Shown: one piece after another, positions 1 through 5,382 of the stretch
How positions within the stretch are numbered: position 1 is the stretch's first letter
Layout of the letters: each line of letters opens with the position of its first letter
Origin: Clostridiales bacterium DTU023
GTDB lineage: Bacteria > Bacillota > Clostridia > Saccharofermentanales > DTU023
Direction of reading: 5' to 3'
DNA length: 5,382 nucleotides
Assembly (NCBI GenBank): GCA_001512945.1
Contig: LFTF01000051.1
Location: 23,930 to 29,311 of the forward strand
The notes under the pieces: generated by a model
What the model was told of the DNA's origin: nothing
Databases searched by the model: none
The model's input: the letters and a program-made list of their open reading frames with translations, nothing else
Translations under genes and position numbers: made by a program

Positions 1-1034
1 ATGGCAGCCTTACGCTTGAGAATATCAAGGTAGGATTCGTTCATATCACCGATCCGAGCGACATGGGTTACACCTATAACCATGATCTCGGAACACAGGG
101 GATGCAAAAAGAGCTCGGGCTCAGAGACGACCAAATCATCAACAAGTTCAACACACCAGAAGACGCTGAATGTGAAGCGGCTCTTAAAGAACTTGTCGAA
201 CAGGGATGCCACATTATCTTCGCGACCAGCTTTGGTTTTGAAGACTACGTGGTGACCGTCGCGCCAGACAATCCGGACGTTACATTCTGTCATGCGTCAG
301 GCTGGCAATGTGCCATAGACGATCTGGATAATACACACAACTACTTCGGTAAGATTTACCAGGCGCGCTACCTTTCAGGTATCGCCGCAGGTCTGAAGAC
401 AGAGGCCAACATGCTTGGTTACGTTTGCGCGAAACCTTTTGCTGAGTGTATCTCAGGCTTCTCAGGCTTCTATCTTGGCGCATTGAGCGTCAACCCCGAC
501 GTCAAAATGAAAGTTATGTACACCAACGAGTGGAATGATCCGCCGAAAGAAGCTCAAGTTGCTCAGGCACTGATCGACCTCGGTTGTGATGTTCTCGGTC
601 AGCACTGCGACTCCACTGCTCCGGCAACGGCAGCAGAGGCAGCCGGTGTTTTCCACGTCGGCTACAACTCTGATATGATCGGCGCGGCGCCGAACGCCTC
701 CCTAACCTCAGCGGTGTGGGACTGGTCACGTTACCTGACTCTGGCAGTCTCGAACCTTGTTGAAGGCAAAGAGATTCCTCAGGACTTCAACCCAGGCCTG
801 ATCGAAGGCGCCGTCAACGTCTCCGCCCTTAACGAAGCAATCATTGCACCGGGTACAGCGGAAGCAATCGAAGCGGCCCGCGCGAAGATTCTCTCGGGCG
901 ACTGGGATGTCTTCGAAGGACCTCTTAAGAACGACGCAGGCGAAATTATCGTCAAAGAAGGCGAAACCTTCATCGAACCCGCCTCCTCACCTTCCTGGGA
1001 GCATATCCTGGAAGGCATCGAGATTGTCGGTTAG
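1..1034 (+). CDS. BMP-family ABC transporter substrate-binding protein (5' end outside window)
   Basis: Exported solute-binding protein of a BMP (PnrA/NupN-like) importer. It captures the ligand outside the membrane and hands it to the two permeases encoded downstream. The frame is open from base 3 with no stop, and the ATG at 63 lies inside the conserved first strand and ligand loop (KVGFVHITD then DMGYTYNHDLG), so the true start, signal peptide and lipobox lie upstream; 343 residues are visible. Other family hallmarks are YLGALSVNP (about 471-497), QHCDS (600-614), GYNSDM (660-677), SAVWDW (708-725) and a C-terminal SGDWDVFEGPL segment. Known members bind purine nucleosides or related compounds. 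The QH-D-S and GYNSD signatures look more like the BMP subgroup distinct from classical PnrA, so the ligand stays open. Eight cysteines in the visible part are many for an exported protein. Family is near certain; substrate is inference. Confidence 0.93.
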   Translation, partial: GSLTLENIKVGFVHITDPSDMGYTYNHDLGTQGMQKELGLRDDQIINKFNTPEDAECEAALKELVEQGCHIIFATSFGFEDYVVTVAPDNPDVTFCHASGWQCAIDDLDNTHNYFGKIYQARYLSGIAAGLKTEANMLGYVCAKPFAECISGFSGFYLGALSVNPDVKMKVMYTNEWNDPPKEAQVAQALIDLGCDVLGQHCDSTAPATAAEAAGVFHVGYNSDMIGAAPNASLTSAVWDWSRYLTLAVSNLVEGKEIPQDFNPGLIEGAVNVSALNEAIIAPGTAEAIEAARAKILSGDWDVFEGPLKNDAGEIIVKEGETFIEPASSPSWEHILEGIEIVG

Positions 1035-1049
1035 TAACTGTTAACACGC

Positions 1050-1080
1050 GGGAGTACTTCTTCTTTGAAGATGTGCTCCC
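1050..1080 (+). other. intercistronic stem-loop without U-run
   Basis: A 31-base hairpin begins 15 bases after the binding-protein stop codon. GGGAGTACTTCTTC pairs with GAAGATGTGCTCCC around a TTT loop: 14 positions, of which one is a G-U pair and one a T-T mismatch. It is followed by AGCATCGCAT, with no T-run, so it is not a canonical intrinsic terminator. A 3'-end stabiliser protecting the upstream mRNA from exonucleases is a reasonable guess. Its 3' strand (1074-1080) is also perfectly complementary to GGGAGCA at 1179-1185, downstream of the next hairpin, so an alternative fold exists. The pairing is read directly; the function is inferred. Confidence 0.6.
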
Positions 1081-1093
1081 AGCATCGCATATG

Positions 1094-1171
1094 ACCGCCT
1101 CAATTCGCGAACACGAGGACTCTGCTTATGTGGAGTCCTATCACAAGTCTTCCGCATTGAGGTGGTTTTTT
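1094..1171 (+). terminator. long imperfect hairpin with T6 tract: probable leaky internal terminator
   Basis: ACCGCCTCAAT (1094-1104) pairs with ATTGAGGTGGT (1156-1166): 11 base pairs, one of them G-U. The arm continues inward through short helices (1107-1111 with 1150-1155, 1113-1114 with 1147-1148) to an apical stem, AGGACTC (1116-1122) with GAGTCCT (1133-1139). About 25 pairs form in 73 bases. The base of the stem leads directly into six Ts (1166-1171), as in an intrinsic terminator, although the arm is longer than usual. Lying between the binding-protein gene and the ATPase gene, it would lower transcription of the membrane complex relative to the binding protein. It matches no riboswitch I recognise. 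A dispersed palindromic repeat is an alternative. Confidence 0.55.
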
Positions 1172-1218
1172 AAAATTCGGGAGCAGGGCATTCATTACTA
1201 TCTGTCATGTGGCCCGAC

Positions 1219-1224
1219 GGAGGG
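1219..1224 (+). promoter_or_regulatory. ribosome binding site fixing the ATPase start
   Basis: GGAGGG lies five bases before the ATG at 1230. An in-frame GTG at 1209 would add seven residues (MARRRDV), but it has no purine-rich site upstream and would place this Shine-Dalgarno inside the gene. The ATG at 1230 is therefore preferred. Confidence 0.8.
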
Positions 1225-1229
1225 ATGTT

Positions 1230-2804
1230 ATGCAGGAAATACAACAACCGGTTGTCGAAAATGTCGTCGAGATGACTCACATCTGCAAGAATTTCGGTAC
1301 AGTGCAGGCGTTGAAAGATGTTCATCTCGAATTGAGGAAAGGTGAGATCCTTTCATTGTTAGGAGAGAACGGAAGCGGCAAGACTACGCTGATGAATGTT
1401 CTTTCCGGTATTTATTTCCCTGATCTTGGTGATATTCGCGTAAAAGGTGTTCCTGCCTCAATTTGCGAACCAGCAGACGCTTTTGGCCTGAATATCGGAA
1501 TGGTGCATCAGCACTACAAGCTGGTCGAAGTATTCACTGCGGCAGAGAATATTGTACTGGGACTGCCAGGGGGCACGCATGTCAATCGACGTGCTCTCTC
1601 CAAACTTGTCAAAGAGATCGCGGATCGATACGGATTCAATATCAATCCCGATAAAAAAATATATGACATGTCAATTTCAGAAAAACAGACAGTTGAGATA
1701 GTTAAAGCCCTATACAGAGGAGCAGATATCCTGATTCTGGACGAGCCGACTGCTGTTTTAACACCGCAGGAAACAGAGAAACTGTTTGACATCATGCGGG
1801 CGATGAAAGCGGATAATAAATCCATCATTCTGATAACCCACAAACTAAACGAAGTGCTCGCAGTATCCGACCGCGTCACAGTTCTCCGCAAAGGAGAATA
1901 CATCGACACGGTTGATACAAAGGACGCGTCCGTTCAGTCTTTGACCGATATGATGGTCGGCCGGTCAGTAACACTCGAGATCGATCGCCCCATCATCGCT
2001 GATAAAAAACCGGTGCTTCGCATCACATCTCTGACATGTGTTTCTCCCGAAAAAGCCAGGACTCTCAATGACGTTACGTTTGAGGCTTATGGCGGTGAGA
2101 TCCTTGGGATCGCGGGGATTTCGGGAAGCGGTCAGCGCGAGCTTTGCGAGGCAATTACGGGACTTCACCCGATTGCCGGAGGCTCCGTCTTATATCAGGG
2201 TTTCGTCGATGGCTTCGAAGTGGAAGAAAACCTCGTCGGTAAAACGCCGAACGAAATCACAAAAAGAGGGGTCGCGCTCGCTTTTGTTCCTGAAGACAGA
2301 CTCGGTATGGGACTGGTCCCGTCACTTGACATGGTCGACAATATTATGCTCAAGAGTTACCGAAAGAATAAGAGTTTCTTTGTTGACCGCAAAAAACCTC
2401 AAAAGGTTGCGGAACGGCTTGTAAGAGACCTGGAAATCGTCACGCCCGACGTCTTTACGCCAATCCGTAAACTCTCAGGCGGAAACGTCCAAAAGGTACT
2501 CGTTGGTCGAGAAATCGACTCCGAACCTCGTCTGCTGATCGTCGCGTATCCTGTGCGTGGCCTTGATATCAACTCCTCTTATACAATTTATCGTCTACTC
2601 AATGAAGAAAAAGAAAAAGGTGTGGCCGTTATGTTCATCGGCGAAGACCTTGACGTTCTCATGGAGATCTCCGACCGACTACTCATATTAAGCGGTGGTC
2701 GCGTGATGGGGATCGTCGATCCACGCAGGTCATCAAAACAGGCGATTGGCCTGATGATGCTCGGTCATGAGATTGAAAAAAAGGAAGGAGCTGCCGCCGT
2801 ATGA
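1230..2804 (+). CDS. BMP-family ABC transporter ATP-binding protein, tandem ABC domains
   Basis: A 524-residue cytoplasmic ATPase carrying two ABC domains in one chain, similar to NupO/YufO and RbsA-type proteins, which powers the permease pair encoded next. Domain 1 has Walker A GENGSGKTT (45-53, K51), Q-loop Q94, a divergent signature MSISEKQ (147-153), Walker B ILILDEPTAVLTPQE (from 167, E172) and H204. Domain 2 has a degenerate Walker A GISGSGQRE (296-304, Gln302 in place of Lys), the family motif VPEDRLGMGL (353-362), a canonical signature LSGGN (415-419), Walker B LLIVAYPVRGLD (435-446) with Ala-Tyr instead of Asp-Glu, and Glu472 where the H-loop histidine would be. Only one composite ATP site therefore looks catalytic. 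The stop overlaps the next ATG (ATGA, 2801-2804), implying translational coupling. A purine, nucleoside or related substrate is inferred from the family. Confidence 0.95.
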   Translation: MQEIQQPVVENVVEMTHICKNFGTVQALKDVHLELRKGEILSLLGENGSGKTTLMNVLSGIYFPDLGDIRVKGVPASICEPADAFGLNIGMVHQHYKLVEVFTAAENIVLGLPGGTHVNRRALSKLVKEIADRYGFNINPDKKIYDMSISEKQTVEIVKALYRGADILILDEPTAVLTPQETEKLFDIMRAMKADNKSIILITHKLNEVLAVSDRVTVLRKGEYIDTVDTKDASVQSLTDMMVGRSVTLEIDRPIIADKKPVLRITSLTCVSPEKARTLNDVTFEAYGGEILGIAGISGSGQRELCEAITGLHPIAGGSVLYQGFVDGFEVEENLVGKTPNEITKRGVALAFVPEDRLGMGLVPSLDMVDNIMLKSYRKNKSFFVDRKKPQKVAERLVRDLEIVTPDVFTPIRKLSGGNVQKVLVGREIDSEPRLLIVAYPVRGLDINSSYTIYRLLNEEKEKGVAVMFIGEDLDVLMEISDRLLILSGGRVMGIVDPRRSSKQAIGLMMLGHEIEKKEGAAAV

Positions 2805-4009
2805 CAGACCCTGAGCTCAAAAAAGAGCACACAACGGACAACGGAAATGACATCTGTCCCCCCGCCTTCGAACCTCTTGTATGTGAGATCCGCGAACCCC
2901 TGGTACGAATTGCCAAACGGGGAGTTATCACGACTCGGCATCGGATAATCGTCTATATAGTCAGCTTTTTTCTCGCCCTGGTGGTGAGTGGATTGCTACT
3001 CCTCTTTATCGGAAAGAATCCTATTTCCGTATATTCGAATATGGCCACCGGCGCGTTCGGAACACGAACATCGGCTGCTGAGACATTCAGATTCGCGATC
3101 CCGTTGCTTATTTCGGGCATCGCCATTGCATTTGCGTTCAAAATGAAGTTTTGGAACATTGGTGGTGAGGGACAGATACTGGCAGGCGCGATCTTTACTT
3201 CTTATGTGATTATGTCGTCCATCCAGGGTGGCAACAGAATTCCCTACATACCGCTTCAAATCATGATGCTGCTGATGGCGTTAGCAGGCGGTGCGTTGTT
3301 CGGATTTATCCCGTCATTTTTCAAAACGAAATGGGGCACGAACGAGACGTTGTTCACATTAATGCTCAACTACATCGCCATTCAATTCGTAAAATTCTTA
3401 CAGCAGACAAAGAGCTGGCAGAGCCCACGAAGCAGCTACCCCAAAATCATTAACTTCAAGGAAGCCTCAAGCAAAGTTCCGCTGCCCAAGGTATTTGGTG
3501 TTCATATCGGATGGATTTTTGCGCTCGTCATTGCGGTCCTAGCGTACTTCTATCTAAAAAAGACAAAGCATGGTTATGAGATTTCGGTCATCGGAGACTC
3601 CCTCAATACTGCCCGCTATGCCGGCATGAACACGAGATGGATCCAGATCAGGACCATGATCATATCCGGTGCTTTGTGTGGGCTTGCAGGTTACCTTCAG
3701 GTCGCCGGCGCCGACTATACGCTGACAGACACGACAGCCGGCGGTATTGGTTTTACGGCAATCACCGTCGCGTGGCTCGCGAAATTGAACCCGTTCGTTA
3801 TGATTCCCGTTTCAATTTTCATCGCTATGTTGAAAAAAGGTTCACTTGCGATCCAGTCTACAATGAAAGTTCCGGCTTCCGCAGCCGAGCTATTGACGGG
3901 AATCATACTCTTCTTCATGCTCGGAAGTGAATTCTTCATAGAGTACCGCCTGATTTTCCGCCGCAGAGCAGGAAAGGCAGACGCATCGCTTGAGGAGGTG
4001 TCAGTATGA
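2801..4009 (+). CDS. BMP-family ABC transporter permease, first subunit (NupP-like)
   Basis: A 402-residue inner-membrane permease of the BPD_transp_2 (LivM/RbsC-like) type, one half of the translocation channel. Family landmarks are REPLVRIAKR (31-40) before the first membrane helix (about 49-70), FWNIGGEGQ (117-125), NETLFTLMLNYIA (181-193), the ATPase-contacting loop GYEISVIGDS to AGMN (258-277), GALCGLAG (290-297) and GIGFTAITVAWLAKLNP (315-331). Several further hydrophobic helices are evident, and there is a basic, then acidic cytoplasmic tail. The start overlaps the ATPase stop and has GGAAGGAG (2783-2790) ten bases upstream; the next in-frame Met is residue 81, after helix 1. The first 30 residues are hydrophilic, charged and less family-like, with two EPLV motifs (24-27, 32-35). 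Length and motifs are otherwise normal. The role is certain at family level; the substrate is not determined. Confidence 0.94.
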   Translation: MTDPELKKEHTTDNGNDICPPAFEPLVCEIREPLVRIAKRGVITTRHRIIVYIVSFFLALVVSGLLLLFIGKNPISVYSNMATGAFGTRTSAAETFRFAIPLLISGIAIAFAFKMKFWNIGGEGQILAGAIFTSYVIMSSIQGGNRIPYIPLQIMMLLMALAGGALFGFIPSFFKTKWGTNETLFTLMLNYIAIQFVKFLQQTKSWQSPRSSYPKIINFKEASSKVPLPKVFGVHIGWIFALVIAVLAYFYLKKTKHGYEISVIGDSLNTARYAGMNTRWIQIRTMIISGALCGLAGYLQVAGADYTLTDTTAGGIGFTAITVAWLAKLNPFVMIPVSIFIAMLKKGSLAIQSTMKVPASAAELLTGIILFFMLGSEFFIEYRLIFRRRAGKADASLEEVSV

Positions 4010-4980
4010 ACACAGCAATTAATCTTATGAACGCCGCCATCCTGGCGGGCACACCCCTTCTTCTCGCGACTTGCGGCGAAATCCTGACCGAGAAATCGGG
4101 CAGTCTCAACCTTGGTGTTGAAGGCATGATGTACATGGGGGCCGTGGCAGGACTCGCGGGAGCCTGGTATGCTGAGCAATGGTTCAGGCAAGGCGGCATA
4201 CTCGCTGTCCTTTTCGCTGTTTTATTCGCATTTGTGGTCGGAGCTCTCGGCGGATTGATTTACGCCGTATTGACAGTTTCACTGCGAGCCAATCAGAATG
4301 TGACAGGTCTTACACTCGCCATTTTCGGCACAGGATTCGGCAAGTTTTTTGGTGAAATTCTTGGTTTGAAAGCTGGTGGTTTTGTCTCCGTAAATGCCGC
4401 GACAAAAGGCGCGTTCGGCAATATCAAAATGGGCGCGCTTTCCGATATTCCTATCCTAGGTACGATCCTGTTCAAATATAACTGGATGGTCTACTTTGCG
4501 CTCCTGGTCGCATTCGTGATGGGATGGTTTCTCAATAAAACGAGAAAAGGCTTGTCTCTTCGAGCCGTCGGTGAAAGCCCTGGAACTGCTGACAGCGCTG
4601 GTATCAATGTCACACGCTACCGCTATGTGGCAGCGCTCACTGGGGGCGGCCTGTGCGGTCTCGCCGGCATGTATATGTCGATGGTCAGCCAGAAGGGCAT
4701 CTGGGTACATGATTGCGTCAGCGGTTATGGATGGCTTGCCATCGCGCTTGTTATCTTCTCGACATGGAGTCCGATGCGTGCCATTTACAGTTCGATCATT
4801 TTCGGCGGGCTCACAGTCATGTATATGTACGTTCCAATTCCGGGACTCCCGGCGGCCATCTACATGATGTTCCCGTACATCGCTACGATTGTCGTGTTGA
4901 TCATCACAAGCATCTGGCAATCAAAAGAACACGCACAACCAGCCGGAACCGGGTTGAATTACTTCCGGGAAGAGCGCTAA
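4006..4980 (+). CDS. BMP-family ABC transporter permease, second subunit (NupQ-like)
   Basis: A 324-residue membrane protein, the second and shorter permease that completes the heterodimeric channel. Visible landmarks are GSLNLGVEGMMYMGA (32-45), the counterpart of NIGGEGQ in the first permease; RANQNVTGLTLAIFGTG (94-110); the ATPase-contacting loop GLSLRAVGESPGTADSAGIN (182-201); GLCGLAGMY (215-223); GWLAIALVIFSTWSP (242-256); and a last hydrophobic helix around 288-303, followed by a short charged tail. About eight membrane segments are apparent by eye. It overlaps the previous gene by ATGA (4006-4009), with an AGGAGG site at 3993-3998 seven bases upstream, so the two permeases are probably made in equal amounts by coupled translation. 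It is the last gene of the operon; a strong terminator begins 23 bases after the stop. Intact and of normal family length. Confidence 0.94.
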   Translation: MNTAINLMNAAILAGTPLLLATCGEILTEKSGSLNLGVEGMMYMGAVAGLAGAWYAEQWFRQGGILAVLFAVLFAFVVGALGGLIYAVLTVSLRANQNVTGLTLAIFGTGFGKFFGEILGLKAGGFVSVNAATKGAFGNIKMGALSDIPILGTILFKYNWMVYFALLVAFVMGWFLNKTRKGLSLRAVGESPGTADSAGINVTRYRYVAALTGGGLCGLAGMYMSMVSQKGIWVHDCVSGYGWLAIALVIFSTWSPMRAIYSSIIFGGLTVMYMYVPIPGLPAAIYMMFPYIATIVVLIITSIWQSKEHAQPAGTGLNYFREER

Positions 4981-5003
4981 CGCAATCTAGTTTGTGCGGA
5001 CGA

Positions 5004-5038
5004 CCCGCCGGCCTTTCGCAGTGCCGGCGGGTTTTTTT
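5004..5038 (+). terminator. intrinsic terminator closing the transporter operon
   Basis: CCCGCCGGC (5004-5012) pairs perfectly with GCCGGCGGG (5023-5031) around a ten-base loop, followed at once by seven Ts (5032-5038). There is no A-run on the 5' side, so it acts on the + strand only. Its position 23 bases after the second permease stop shows where the transporter transcript ends and that the lpd-like gene needs its own promoter. Confidence 0.93.
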
Positions 5039-5073
5039 ATGTCCGGGATACGGTCGGTTTTTCTCCCACGGTC

Positions 5074-5082
5074 TGGTATAGT
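5074..5082 (+). promoter_or_regulatory. candidate extended -10 promoter for the lpd-like gene
   Basis: TGGTATAGT contains an extended -10 (TGn followed by TATAGT at 5077-5082). No good -35 is seen: the hexamer at 17-base spacing (5054-5059) is TCGGTT. Transcription would begin near 5089, leaving a leader of about 88 bases. The site lies after the upstream operon's terminator and before the lpd-like gene, where a promoter is required. A weaker alternative is TAGTAT near 5152. The leader also holds a small GCGA/TCGC inverted repeat (5116-5128) and no other structure I can support. Confidence 0.4.
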
Positions 5083-5176
5083 ATTCCAAGACGGCAGCCG
5101 GAAGTCATGGATAATGCGAGTAATTCGCTACGGATTCCCCGTCTATTTGTTTAGTATTTTCGAAGGAGCAAAGGAT

Positions 5177-5382
5177 ATGTACGATCTCATCATTATTGGA
5201 GGCGGACCGGGTGGCTATGTGGCCGCGGAACGTGCCGGAAGCGCCGGACTCCGTGTTGCTTTATTTGAAAAAGAGTGGCTGGGAGGCGTGTGCCTCAATG
5301 TGGGTTGCATTCCGTCGAAAGCTCTTCTTAACTCAGCAAAATTATACCGCCACGCTGTCGACAGTAAAGCTTTTGGCATAAC
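5177..5382 (+). CDS. lpdA: dihydrolipoamide dehydrogenase-like flavoprotein, N-terminus only
   Basis: First 68 codons of a class I pyridine nucleotide-disulfide oxidoreductase; the rest lies beyond the window. The first strand and FAD-binding Rossmann turn read LIIIGGGPGGYVAAERAG (4-21), with an acidic residue (Glu31) ending the second strand. The redox-disulfide motif GGVCLNVGCIPSKALL places the active cysteines at 39 and 44, spaced C-x4-C as in Lpd. Such proteins are the E3 component of 2-oxoacid dehydrogenase or glycine-cleavage complexes, reoxidising dihydrolipoamide with NAD+. AAGGAG (5163-5168) lies eight bases before this ATG. Related enzymes (mercuric or glutathione reductases, soluble transhydrogenase) share the fold, but the GGVCLN-GCIPSKALL wording favours Lpd. 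It is separated from the transporter by a terminator, so a functional link is not implied. The symbol is tentative because only the N-terminus is seen. Confidence 0.87.
   Translation, partial: MYDLIIIGGGPGGYVAAERAGSAGLRVALFEKEWLGGVCLNVGCIPSKALLNSAKLYRHAVDSKAFGI

Noticed and set aside
1..33. ATG at base 1 as the start of a gene
   Set aside because: That frame hits TAG at 31-33. The real coding frame begins at base 3 and continues the binding protein from upstream.
451..471. Tandem 9-base repeat (TCTCAGGCT twice) encoding SGFSGF
   Set aside because: The family has the same length at this position, so this is not an insertion; two copies of nine bases can arise by chance.
63..1034. Binding-protein gene starting at ATG 63
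   Set aside because: Twenty in-frame codons before it encode the conserved first strand of the domain, and no signal peptide follows ATG 63, so it is an internal Met.
1158..1201. Possible internal promoter before the ATPase (TTGAGG with TACTAT at 1196-1201)
   Set aside because: The spacing between the two hexamers is far longer than 16-18 bases, and no suitable -35 lies at the right distance from TACTAT.
1073..1345. 90-residue ORF spanning the hairpin region and the ATPase start
   Set aside because: It overlaps the clearly real ATPase in another frame, has no recognisable motif and no ribosome site, and crosses the structured RNA region.
3715..4191. Long antisense ORF (158 residues) and the similar one at 4456-4920
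   Set aside because: Both lie opposite well-supported permease genes, have low-complexity or atypical composition and no recognisable domain: shadow frames.
5090..5143. GACGG/CCGTC pairing and small GCGA/TCGC inverted repeat in the lpd leader as a riboswitch
   Set aside because: The helices are only 4-5 base pairs with no U-run and no conserved aptamer core I recognise.
5196..5381. 61-residue ORF at the end of the window
   Set aside because: It is out of frame with the lpd-like gene starting at 5177, whose FAD-binding and redox-cysteine motifs are unmistakable.

Overview
The window holds one nearly complete ABC-transporter operon of the BMP (basic membrane protein, PnrA/Nup-like) family, the start of an unrelated dihydrolipoamide-dehydrogenase gene, and two short intergenic regions with RNA-level signals. 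All genes are on the + strand. I see no RNA gene, insertion sequence, CRISPR array, attachment site or origin.

Layout. Bases 1-1034: the substrate-binding protein, missing its N-terminus because the gene begins upstream of the window. Bases 1035-1229: a gap with two stem-loops. The first (1050-1080) is compact and has no U-run. The second (1094-1166) is a long imperfect arm that runs directly into six Ts. Bases 1230-2804: a tandem-domain ATPase. Bases 2801-4009 and 4006-4980: two permeases, each joined to the gene before it by a 4-base ATGA stop/start overlap. Bases 5004-5038: a strong intrinsic terminator closing the operon. Bases 5039-5176: a leader with a possible extended -10 promoter. 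Bases 5177-5382: the first 68 codons of an lpd-type flavoprotein, cut by the window end.

How it works together. The exported binding protein captures a small ligand and delivers it to a channel formed by the two different permeases. The single ATPase polypeptide supplies both nucleotide-binding domains. The characterised members of this family import purine nucleosides or related compounds, so nucleoside or purine uptake is the best guess, but the sequence alone does not fix the substrate. The hairpin plus U-run between the binding-protein and ATPase genes suggests partial termination, giving much more binding protein than membrane complex. The ATPase has one canonical and one degenerate composite ATP site.

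Organism. Strong GGAGG-type ribosome sites, tight ATGA coupling, roughly balanced base composition and BMP/Lpd sequence style suggest an anaerobic bacterium, perhaps a clostridial Firmicute or a spirochaete-like lineage. This is a weak inference. I found no previously undescribed system. The most interesting part is the structured RNA in the 1035-1229 gap.
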